DNA of 64,000 nucleotides from Volvox africanus (lineage: Eukaryota; Chlorophyta; Chlorophyceae; Chlamydomonadales; Volvocaceae): NCBI GenBank assembly GCA_030268105.1, contig BSDZ01000008.1, positions 1,736,001 to 1,800,000 on the forward strand, read 5' to 3'. Shown in pieces: positions 25,601 to 35,877 of this stretch. A program made the translations under genes and the position numbers. Every line of letters starts with the position of its first letter. The first letter of the stretch is position 1. The notes under the pieces were generated by a model, which was given only the letters and a program-made list of their open reading frames with translations, had not been told where the DNA came from and searched no databases.

Positions 25601-26428
25601 GCTTAATCTGTACCCAAAATGTGACCCCACCCCTTAAAGCTGTGCCGTCTGCGTAGTTAAGACCCGACCTTGTGGCAAATCATCACTCATAGCTGGATTG
25701 CCCCCTTTGAGATGTCCAAAACAGTAAGAATATCATGATCCATACAAAGTTAAGAAACTCAGATGTACTTTCTTATCTTTCATACCTTTGATATTTCATG
25801 TACCAATCCTAAGAGCACTTGCCGGGGTTGCTGAATCTTAAATACAGTATACCCAGAATGGACCTCCTAGTCTGTCAGGGACGCCAGATACGCCAAGCAA
25901 CGCTTATCAACTTGGCTTAGTAGTGAGGGACTCATCTTAAGAATATACATAATGTATAGAAATTGTGTTTGAAAAAACACGAACAAGTGACATTTGAAGG
26001 ACGATATATTCAGGGAAGGAAGCGAGGAAATGCCGCAAGGTCAAAATCCACCTAGTGGAAAGTGAGCCAGGGGACAATCACCCTTATGATTGCTCAATGA
26101 AAATTCATAGGTTTGACGAATCCGTAATCAAGAGATTCAGAAATTTAGGGCTTCGACATGGCATCAATCTCAATAAGTCGCTTACTTACATCGTACGGCC
26201 GCAGATCATTTATGCTCTTTCCAGTCACGACTTCCGAAACTATGTGATATCTACATTGCGACGCAACATACGTTATTTTGTGTCTCTTAGTGAATTCCTG
26301 CCGATAGGCACCAACCGCTATCATTGAAACAGTCGTCTCCATCGCACCGTATCCGACGACAACTGTAAATTTGTCGGCTTCTTTGTATTCTAGTCGTCAA
26401 AATTTGTTCATAGAATCCGCTTTGACAA

Positions 26429-29400
26429 ATGATGGCCTTACGTAGCCATGTGGGGGTACGTGATGGCGTTGCCCAACCGGCTGGTGTTACTTCCTTTTCC
26501 TGTTACAACATCCTCCATTCGACATTTCTTTCAAAATTTACACAGGCTGACTACCAGCGCCAGTCTCTCGTCACGAGTCGGGGCGGCCGCGCTGCACCGG
26601 CCCCCTGGACGGTCTCGCCGTCGACAAGCGCTATTTCCTTCCTGCCCTCCACATCGGTTGCATCCCGTTCAAAGACGCGTTCAAGTAGCCTGTTGGTACT
26701 GAGGGCTTCGGTAAGCTTTGGAGTTTTGACATTCCGGCCTTCGGGACCTTGAAGGCCGATCAGGGTTTTGCTCCGTGAGGCTTTTGGGGCAGTCTAAAAT
26801 CGGCCTTGGCGGCTGCGTTGACGATGCGTGGTAACCTTTTCATGCCGCTTTTCACCGCGGTCATCTGCCAACGTTTGGGTACATTATTCCAGTTTTTCAT
26901 CTTACCTCTCCTGGACTTGGTCGCAGGCCTCCCCGCCCACCGCGCCCCCGCCCCCGATGGGTCAGCAGCAGCGATCTCCGGAGGAACAGGTGCTGGCGCA
27001 GCTTCGCAACGTGATTGACCCGGATTTCGGCGAGGACATTGTTGCGTGCGGGTTTGTACGGGAGCTAGCCGTGGACCCTGCCTCAGGGTCGGTGTCGTTC
27101 ACTCTGGAGCTCACGACTCCCGCCTGCCCCGTCAAGGAGATGTTTCAGCGGCAAAGCACGGAGGTGGTCAAGGTGTGCCGAAGTGGGACTCGGGGAGCGT
27201 GGAAGTGGTGCTCAGGCGGAAGATGTGATGATAGCCGTGAACATTTGGATTTGGATTTGAAATTGAATTTGGATTCGGATTTGGATTTGGGTTCGGCGGC
27301 CTTAGAGACACACAGCTTGCGGGTGTGGTATGTGAGGGACCCGGGCACCGGTGCTGGCGGGCGGTAGAGAGCCGGGACCAGACAATTCAGCTCCTCCCGT
27401 TCAGCTCCTCCCGTTCAGCTCCGTTCTTTTAGGTCCGCAGTTGAAAGGCGGGTGGGTGAGCCCATCGTGGGAGCATGAAGGCCGCTTATACTCATAGCCG
27501 AGCGCGAATGAGAATCTGAGGATCTGGGTCTAGATCTGAGCTTGGCTAGGTTTAGGCCCAGATTCGGATTTGGGTCTTGATTTGGGTGGCGATTAGGGAT
27601 CCAATCAGTTCCAGATCTTGGCCCAGATCCGGATCCGTATCTGGATCGGGGTTTGGGTCTGGTGGTCTGAGAGGACTTATGGGAGGTACCGGTATGCGTC
27701 GTACGTTCGTCGGGCCTCGTGGTAAGGGTTTCCCCGTTTCGCGAACAGCCGAAACACCGTTTGCTCTTTACCACAAATCTTCTCTTGTGGTAACTTTTGA
27801 ACTCTCGCAAATGCACCAGACTCTGGCTCACGGTCTCGTCCCGAAACAAATGCGCCATTCAGGCGCTGCCCTGGGTACGAGATGTTACCATCCGCATGAC
27901 CTCTCAGCCGCCCAAACCTCTCCTGCCGGAGTCGGGGCGTCCAGGTGGCCTGTCGAAAGTACGGCACATCATTGCCGTATCGTCCTGCAAAGGCGGCGTC
28001 GGCAAATCCACGGTGTCCGTCAATCTCGCCTACACACTGGCGCAGATGGGAGCCAAGGTAGAGGCGGGGACCCGTGCGGGATGGGAAGATGGAAGAAGGG
28101 GCCGGTCTTGTGGAGGGGTCCTAAGTGCCCCATGCGCGCAGCCCAATCTTCCTACCTGTCTGTCTACCTGCCTTAACCTGGCTGGTTGGTCTATAATTGT
28201 TGGTCCTCATTGCCGTGTCTATACGGGGCCGTACTGTAGGTCGGCATCTTCGACGCGGACGTGTACGGTCCGTCCCTGCCGCTCATGGTCAACCCCGAGG
28301 TCAAGGTGAGCTTCAGCCGCCTCGGCTTCACGTCATCTCGCTTCATGGGTGTGGGTTTCGGGAAAGAGCGCGATGGAGTGGATGCGTTGTGTGTTTGTGT
28401 GTATGTGTGCAAGTGCCTTCATTTCACAATGTCGCCACTGTGCATCCGCAGCCGTGCTGTAAACACTACCATGGCTCCGAAACCGCCCCATTCGGCTCTG
28501 CGCAGGTCTTAGAGATGAACCCGGTCACGAAGGCCATCTACCCAACAGAGTACGAGGGAGTCAAGGTGGTGTCATTTGGCTTTGCGGGGCAGGGCTCCGC
28601 CATCATGCGGGGCCCTATGGTTTCGGGGCTCATTCAGCAAATGCTCACCACAGCCGATTGGGGTGAGCTTCCCGTTGATGGGTGATGGGTGATGAGTGAG
28701 GGGTGAGGGGTGAGGGGTGAGGGGTGAGGGGTGATGAGTGAGGGGTGAGGGGTGAGGGGTGATGAGTGATGGGTGAGGGGTGAGGGGTGAGGGGTGATGA
28801 GTGATGGGTGAGGGGTGATGAGTGAGGGGTGAGGGGTGATGAGTGAGGGGTGAGGGGTGAGGGGTGATGAGTGAGGGGTGAGGGGTGAGGGGTGAGGGGT
28901 GATGAGTGAGGGGTGAGGGGTGAGGGGTGAGGGGTGAGGGGTGATGAGTGAGGGGTGAGGGGTGAGGGGTGATGAGTGAGGGGTGAGGGGTGAGGGGTGA
29001 GGGGTGATGAGTGAGGGGTGAGGGGTGATGAGTGAGGGGTGAGGGGTGAGGGGTGAGGGGTGATGAGTGAGGGGTGAGGGGTGAGGGGTGAGGGGTGAGG
29101 GGTGAGGGGTGAGGGGTGAGGGGTGAGGGGTGATGGGTTGCAGGAGAGGAGAGAATCTCCCGCAGCAGGGAGGGAGGAGGAGGGCTTAAGTGAGGGAGAG
29201 GGCCGCGGGGACTGATTTGCATGATGTGAGGTAAGGTGTCGTTAGAACCGAGGAGTGTGTTTTGAGAGTTGGTAGAGGTAGTGAACCCAGGTACGGCTGC
29301 ACTCAGATACGGCGGTATACTAAGATACGGCATCTGCATGCATTTCTGTCCTCATTGCGTACAAATCGGCAGCGTGGTGTCGGTTATCTGTTGGTGTGTC

Positions 29401-31747
29401 CGTCCCTCCATTTGTCGATCTGGACGCAGAGAAGCTATACTGGCTTGGCGCATGCCTGGGGAAGGGGGGGGAGAGGGAAGTTGGGGTTCTTGTGTCTTCA
29501 CAGTTGAAGAGACCGTGCCTTTTTACGCTCATCTCTCCCGCACAGTTTATGACATGCCGCCTTTCCCACCGCTTCCCTACCCGTCACGCCGTTTCATGCG
29601 GATTGTTGTTTCACCCCAACTGTATAGGCGAGCTGGACTACTTGGTGGTTGACTTCCCGCCGGGAACCGGGGACATCCAACTGACTTTGTGTCAGACCGT
29701 ATCCTTCAGCGCTGCCGTCATCGTAACCACACCGCAGAAGCTGGCCTTCATCGATGTGGCTAAGGTACAACAATTGTAATTGTACTGCGATACTATCTTG
29801 TCGGTGACTTGATTGCCGTACCACATTTCTGCTGACGGCTTGGCATTATTTTCGGTAGTTTAGTTTCATGCAAAATGTACGGCATGACGCAGGGCATTCG
29901 GATGTTCGCGCGGTTGGTGGTGCCGTGCGTGGCAGTAGTGGAGAATATGTCGTACTTTGAGGCGGACGGCAAGCGGTTCTTTCCCTTCGGCCAGGGCTCA
30001 GGTGCGACATTAAGTGGGGTCATGGTTTCGGAATTTCCTAGCTCTCTACCCTGCGTTAGCATGCAGTACATTGGGTAAAAGATACCTCCAGGTACTCCAG
30101 TACATTTTGCAACATGGGTTTCTAAGAACCTCCGTATAAAATGGTTCGCGAAAACTCGCCACGGAAGATGTTCATCCCTGTAATGGACATCTAAAACTCT
30201 AGAACCCAACACCCTCCGTACTGATATCGACATACTTAGCCCGTCTTTGTTTGTTCCTTTCCTGTGCTGCAATCTGAACCCTAACCCTATACGACAGGAG
30301 AACGCATCCAGCGGGACTTCGGGTTGCCTAACCTCGTTCGTTTCCCTATTGTACCCGACCTGTCGGCCGCTGGAGACGGTAAGAGAAGGGAGGGAAGATG
30401 CAGCGCCCTGGCTTCCAGGCACGAGCATGTGTATTTGCTTGTGTATGGATGCACATCACGCTAGAAGTGGAAGATGCGGATACGGTTGTGTTCTGCGCAC
30501 CTCTCCCCCGGGCGGACGTGCTCTCTTGGCGATGGGATGATGGGGGACTTGACAGTGAGAAGGACCATATTCCCGGCGTGCAGTGCCGGCAAAACACACA
30601 CACACACACACACACACACGATAGCGCACGTTTTGAAACCGCCTTCCTCGTGCCACGCAGCTTTTGGCATCTTGCTTTACTTAAACCCGGTTGCGGCTCG
30701 CCCCAACCTAACCCGCCCAACCCAAACCCAATTGCTCCAGGGGGCCAGCCGCTGGTGGTGGCGGACCCCATGTGTGCCACATCGGCGGCGTTCATGGAGC
30801 TGGGGGCCGCTGTGGTGCGAGAGGTCGCGAAGATGGCCGGCCGACCGGCTCGCCAGACGGTTTACTACGACCAACAGCAGGCGCGTGCGCTGTGTTTTCC
30901 GCTACCAACACCGATTGTGGCTTGTTTGGATTGTGCCTGCTGTTCAGGTTCTGTAGCCGTATGTGCACTAATATGCATTGGCGGCCGTTTGAATCAGGGC
31001 CCTATCCGCAGCCCGGTGTTTCAGGGCTGGCAAAATAACAAAAATTTCGCCCCTTTGACGGGGTTCATTTTTCTTCCACCATTTCCATTTAAAGCCAACC
31101 AACCCTTTCCTTTTCCGCAGGATCTGGTTTCGGTGCAGTTGCCCGGAGAGCCCGAATTCCTGCTGCCACCCGTCGTTGTGCGGGAGAATGACACGTCAGC
31201 AACATCCGTCGATGAGTGGACAGGTGCGTTCCGAGTTGGGGTCCCCGAATTGCGTAGGTCGGTGGGTCGGTGGGTTCGCAAAACAGCGGGGTGGGGGTGG
31301 GGTTTTCTTGGTTCTTAGCACCTGTTGTCGCGTGTGGGGTTTACGGGACGGGCTGCCAGGTCGCCACCAGCTCGCCGAGAAGGCGAACAGGACGGAGATT
31401 GTCGTTGTGTGCGTCTGCGACGCTGAAGAGGCTGTTGCCATTCTGGGGGATTCGTTACTGCAATTTGATGATACGCTATTTAAGACACGCTCCCGCCCTC
31501 CTGTCCTTCACCATACCGTGTTCTTAATGTAGGTCAGCGGAAACGCGAGGAGGTACCACAGGATGCCCGTCCCGCAGCGATAAACCCGTTGGGCAACTAC
31601 GCGGTACAGATCACTTGGTCGGATGGGTTCAACCAGGTGGCATCGTACGAATTGCTGGACGAGCTGCGACGATATTCAGTACTCCGGCGTGGGGCCGTTG
31701 CGACGAAACTGCCTGGAGGGCTGGCGGCGGAGGGATACCTGGGTTGA
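26429..31747 (+). CDS. HCF101: HCF101, plastid P-loop iron-sulfur scaffold for photosystem I
   Basis: Exons 26429-26710, 26927-27172, 27863-28057, 28240-28305, 28506-28662, 29628-29764, 29893-30001, 30298-30378, 30741-30958, 31121-31223, 31533-31747; 602 residues. HCF101 carries 4Fe-4S clusters needed for photosystem I and ferredoxin-thioredoxin reductase. Residues 1-94 are a Ser/Arg-rich transit peptide. Residues 105-176 are the MIP18 (DUF59) domain ([13 protein letters not shown]). An Mrp-type ATPase follows, with the deviant Walker A CKGGVGKS at 218-225, then [10 protein letters not shown] and [10 protein letters not shown]. The C terminus is a DUF971 domain ([13 protein letters not shown]). 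Order and spacing match the Arabidopsis protein. The end of exon 9 is uncertain: a strong GTATGT donor at 30958 adds about 21 residues absent from the family. Ending at 30884 plus an 11-bp exon 30948-30958 keeps frame and gives 581 residues. Two ATGs are adjacent at the start. Confidence 0.93.
28684..29139. repeat. TGAGGGG heptamer minisatellite in HCF101 intron 5
   Basis: About 450 bp of TGAGGGG units, regularly interrupted by TGATGAG, starting 20 bp after the donor at 28663. The G-rich strand is the coding (transcribed RNA) sense, so the pre-mRNA carries it. It yields a false minus-strand Pro/His/Ser ORF. Confidence 0.92.
30593..30620. repeat. CA repeat in HCF101 intron 8
   Basis: A run of about 13 CA units inside the intron 30379-30740. 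Confidence 0.85.
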
Positions 31748-31833
31748 ACTTGATTGGGTGGCTTGTTATGGCTGTGCATTATTGGCAGCGGCTTACGAGT
31801 TGTGAGGGTGACTGGTTCTCGACGTACTTCAGA

Positions 31834-31838
31834 TGTAA
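31834..31838 (+). terminator. Polyadenylation signal TGTAA for HCF101
   Basis: TGTAA 87 nt after the HCF101 stop, with a second copy at 31857-31861. Both suit the volvocine signal and a short 3' UTR. Confidence 0.55.
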
Positions 31839-31861
31839 GTAAGAACTTTCTAGCTCTGTAA

Positions 31862-33343
31862 CCGTTGCGTGACAGAAGTAATCTGATACTCTTCAGGACA
31901 GCTATAAGTGTGCGGAGTGTGAACGATTATGCATATTTAGGCATTTCTGTGGAAATGGTAATCATGTGAGGCGACCGAACTTACAAGTCGATCATCACCA
32001 GCACTGCAGATTTTTCGTGCTTTTGTGCACTTGAGATCTATTTGGAAAGAGTTTATAATCCAAGCAGCGCTACGAGAGGAACAGTTCTTCCCTGACATAT
32101 CCCTCAAGCCTCTCTGCTTCCCTCTTCGCTACTCACCCTTGGACTTTAACCGAATCCCACACCTTAAAATCGCAAGGTTTCGTGACTAGATAAAGCTAAG
32201 GTGATGAACCCCAATTGAAAGCCAGGGCGCCAGAGTTGAAGATACATCGCGGTTATTGTACCTTTGATCGTGTGTATTTATGCCTTACTTTTCCTCACAC
32301 GGGATATGGTACAACTGCACAACCGGCGACAGCTAATGACAGCGAAATCTGTGCTCATATACATACCAAAACACACACACAGACACTCCTAAAGTTCCCA
32401 TTCAGCGCACTGACAGCCTGAGCTCTCGGAAGCAGGGGTCCCGTCTCACCACTCTTCCCAAAGTGAAGGAACACTGGACTAAGGAGTCCCTGTCCAACGC
32501 GTTTGGGCAAGAACTGAAATATACATATGCTATTACGACAAGCGTTACCACACAAGAATCATAGCGACGCTGTGGTTCGCAGCAACGGCATTGACCTTAG
32601 GGCCTAGGCCAAAGATGGAACTCGCACGTGATGCGCTATAAAAGTAATTCTTCATCGATTTTCTTTTCTTCTCGCCGCCACGACAAACAACAAACTACGG
32701 CTGGCTGCTAAACGAGGAGATATGGTCCGGCCAACTCCGGTGCAGCGGCTTCCTGACGACCAGTCGCACGTGTGCTCTCCAGTTCTACACGCTCAGTCCG
32801 CACAACAATCGCGTACAATAGGCAATAGGACTTGGCGCACCCCCGCCCGAAGTTCAGTGAACTACCATCGCATTCTCGGCACAGCACAACGCACGCAGAA
32901 GTTTCTCGCAGCAAACACAGGACCGACTGATGCGGAGCATGGTACTGCCAAACAGTCCATGACCTGCTATTGCGTCCAAACCGCGTGCGCCAGGACACGA
33001 GCACATTGACAACATGGAAGCTGATACTGTTCTTTGAAATGACACGCTGCAAGAACACAGATGCATGTCAGCAGAAGCCGACACATCAACGGCAGTCTTC
33101 AGGAGGGCCATGCTGGGGAGAATATTAGCCAGGGCCTGATCTAATGGGCGCCCCTTGGGACGCCAGATGTTGGGGCCCAACGAAAGACGCGCAGGAGAGG
33201 AACCAGGTGCGGCGAATGGCTCCACGCTGACCGGCTGAGGAATGCCCAAACACTTCCCGGAACCCACCGCAGCTGCTGCCGCTTAACCACAGCCACTGGT
33301 GACAGAAGCAGTAATATGCCGCGCAACCTGCACCAAGGGCGCT
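31862..33343. other. Spacer between convergent HCF101 and translocator genes
   Basis: 1.5 kb holding the two 3' ends. The nearest minus-strand TGTAA for the translocator is near 31981, implying a 1.35-kb 3' UTR if it is used. A TATAAAA at 32637-32643 precedes a 95-codon plus-strand ORF (32722-33009) of unknown character. I do not call that ORF a gene. Confidence 0.4.
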
Positions 33344-35877
33344 TTAAGCAGCCGCCGGCGCGGCGCCTCCCGAGGGAGCCGGCGGCGGGCTCTTCTTTTG
33401 CGGCTTGTGCTTGGAGGACATATCCGTGTACAGCCAAGTGCCCGCCAGAGCGATGACGGTACCAACTAGTGCCTGTGTGGTGAGGACTTGGTTGAAGAAG
33501 ATGACGGACGACCCAATAATGGCCACGCGCTTGACTACGTTGCAGACGCCGTGCGACACCGGGCTGACGCGCTCCAGGGTGTTGAAAGCAAACTGCGGGA
33601 CCAGGCCGGTGAGACATGTTAGTCGGGAGGAGAGCGACAGAACAGAAAAGATGGCGCAAGAGCCCAAGTGAATCAACAAGCCCGTCGTGAGGTTAAATGT
33701 ATTGGGGGTGACGTCGAAATACATGCAACAGCACAGAAAATGAACGAACGCTGGAATGTAATTTGCGGGGATCACGTCCGTTTCATGGGACCTTCCCATG
33801 GGCAGCTGACCCAGTCCATTCAAGCACAATGATTCCTCGCTAATGTCTTCTAACCCCCTGGGAAAGAAAGCTCGGCAACTGACCAAGATGGGTACGGCGA
33901 CTATGTGATCTTACCGGAAAGTAACTGCGGAACCGCTAAACCTTGGCCCGGCAAGTTGGTAATTACCTCCCTTCCGTTGCCAACCCTTCCGGTCCCGAGC
34001 CGGGTGTCCGGGTCCTCACCTGGTTGTACAAGTGGTAGAGCATGCCAACCATAAACAGGTCAGTGTAGAAACGGGTGGCGCCGACCTTCGCAACAGCCGC
34101 TTTGCACCCCTCCACCAGAGTACTTCCCTCAGCAATGAGGGCCCACGGCAGACAAATGAGCACGGAGATCAGAGTGGTGTAAGCATAAACCGCCGTGCCG
34201 TCCAGAGTCTTGGTCATGGCCCTACGCGTTATCAGGATGGGAATGTCGGGAGGCAACAGCGACGAGTAGCAAGATGAATTGTCTCTACAGCCCCCCGATA
34301 CTATGCCCTTGGAACTGTTAAAAGCCGTGACGAGCACAGGTTTCGACGCTTAAACAATGAACATCCGAATATATACGTTTCCAGACAGTGTTGCCGCAGG
34401 TTTGCCCAAACGTTCTCGTCCCAGTGATGCGGTGGAGGAACCATGAAAGGTTCTGTGAATGATGGTTACAACGAACAAATTCTAATTCTGGTACTACTGC
34501 TACTCGCCTCTTCGACCACACCGCCCGGAAACCGAACGTTAGGTTGGAGGCCATGGCGGTGAGGAAGCCAGTCCAGTTGAAAGACAGCTCGCCGGCGGAC
34601 GCCAAAGCCACACCAAACTGCGAGGAGTGAAAACCAGGGAAAAAGGAGCAATGTACTCGAACAGTCAGCCGTCGAGAGTCAGGTTACGTTATGGTACCTA
34701 TGGGTCCATTGCCGTCCTCTAACCGCTCCGTACAATGATCCCGTGTGAGAAACGCAGGACCTATACCCTTCAGCCGCCCCTGCCATCCCACACGCACCAT
34801 AATGGGGGCAAGGGACAGGAGCACCGGCAGAGGTGTGGACTCGCCCAGAATGAGTTGAGACAAGACGACGTTAAAAGCCGGCTCAAGGGTCTTAACCGTG
34901 TGCGTCAGCGAGATAGCCACCGCGGCGAACGAAATGTTGGCCGCTACGTGGCCAACAGCGTGCATAGCAGCAGGCCCGAAAATGTTCTTGAATTCTTGCT
35001 TGGTGACGGGCTGCATCCAAAAGCAGTGCTTCATTTAAAATGATTATCATGCAAAGTAATCAATCGGCCGAAAGCTTGACCTCACTTACCCGGCCGAAGG
35101 ACCAGCCCTTAAGACCAATTGCGTACACGAGGACACAATAGACCAGACCGACAAGTACGTGGATAGTCGATACGGTGTAAGGGAAGGGAAAGTATTTGAA
35201 GATCGTCTTGTTGAGGAGGTTGAAGCCAATGTTGAGCGCATACCTGCGTCCCGGCGACTTTGATTGGTCAACCACATCGCACGAAGAGTTTCGAAGTCGC
35301 ACACTACACCACTACTTACCAGATCGCAATAAAGGTAAGGGTGACAACGGTTGGCGCCAGCTTCACACCGACTACCTTCGAGACAGCCCTGTTGAGTCGG
35401 AAGGGGACAATCAACAGGCGTTATGAGTAGTCAAAAAAATAGCTCAGTAGGTTCACGCATTATGAAGACAACCATGGCTTCTAATTAACTCAAGAGCTAC
35501 ACAAGTTGGCGCCACAAGCGTTGCCTGCAGGGTGAGAGTTGAGTTGCGGCGCATAATTCCGATAGGGCTCACGTCTCGAGGCCATCGAGCTCCTTTGCTG
35601 CATCAGCAGCTTGAGCCTTGATAGTAACCGGCTGCCGAGAACGCGGTGGCACCACTGGTTTCACTGCAGAAAGTCGCGAGCCCAGAACCTGCGATCATCG
35701 AGGGGCAGACCCTAGTACACAAGGCCATCTTCATGTATATTCCAAACGGATAATTGACACTCTCATTGCACATGCCTGTGAGCTCCTGATGGGCAAGCTT
35801 CCGAGCAGGGCCACAGGCGCCACAGACCTCCTGCACACCGCCACCGGAACACCTACACGGCTCGTTAGGGTTGCCAT
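33344..35877 (-). CDS. TPT: Plastid triose-phosphate/phosphate translocator
   Basis: Eight exons in transcript order: 35877-35857, 35688-35573, 35388-35320, 35243-35090, 35010-34798, 34617-34508, 34221-34020, 33592-33344; 1134 bp, 377 residues. The protein sits in the plastid inner envelope and exchanges triose phosphate (or 3-phosphoglycerate) for phosphate. A presequence ending near KAQAADAAKE precedes a drug/metabolite-type fold of hydrophobic helices. Family landmarks are WYALNIGFNLLNK, GHVAANISFAAVAISLTHTV, ELSFNWTGF, LYHLYNQ, and the substrate-site Lys-Arg in CNVVKRVAIIG. The tail KHKPQKKSPPPAPSGGAAP is hydrophilic. Sequence alone does not exclude a phosphoenolpyruvate or glucose-6-phosphate transporter; the pattern looks closest to algal TPT. 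Intron 6 starts with GC (AGAG/gcgagt), and only that choice keeps frame. Exon 1 is only 21 bp and is the weakest part. Confidence 0.9.

Larger units (their letters stand above)
17256..26428. other. Gene-poor stretch of about 9.2 kb, relatively AT-rich
   Basis: It separates the divergent DGAT1 and HCF101 genes. By eye it is clearly lower in GC than the gene blocks on either side and lacks their simple repeats, apart from a CCAATGGAT triplication at 18478-18507. I found no spliced gene, RNA gene, long terminal repeat or recognisable transposase. Two ORFs (18891-19226 and 21920-22618, both minus) are listed separately. Decayed mobile DNA is possible but not shown. Confidence 0.5.

Noticed and set aside
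28572..29339. 255-codon Pro/His/Ser/Thr repeat ORF on the minus strand
   Set aside because: Antisense translation of the TGAGGGG minisatellite in HCF101 intron 5.
30277..30290. CCCTAACCC telomere-like motif
   Set aside because: Only one or two units, sitting in an HCF101 intron just before an acceptor. Ordinary pyrimidine tract, not an internal telomere array.
30398..31318. 306-codon plus-strand ORF
   Set aside because: It overlaps HCF101 introns and exons in a frame that differs from the conserved protein in its first part, and it includes a CA repeat.
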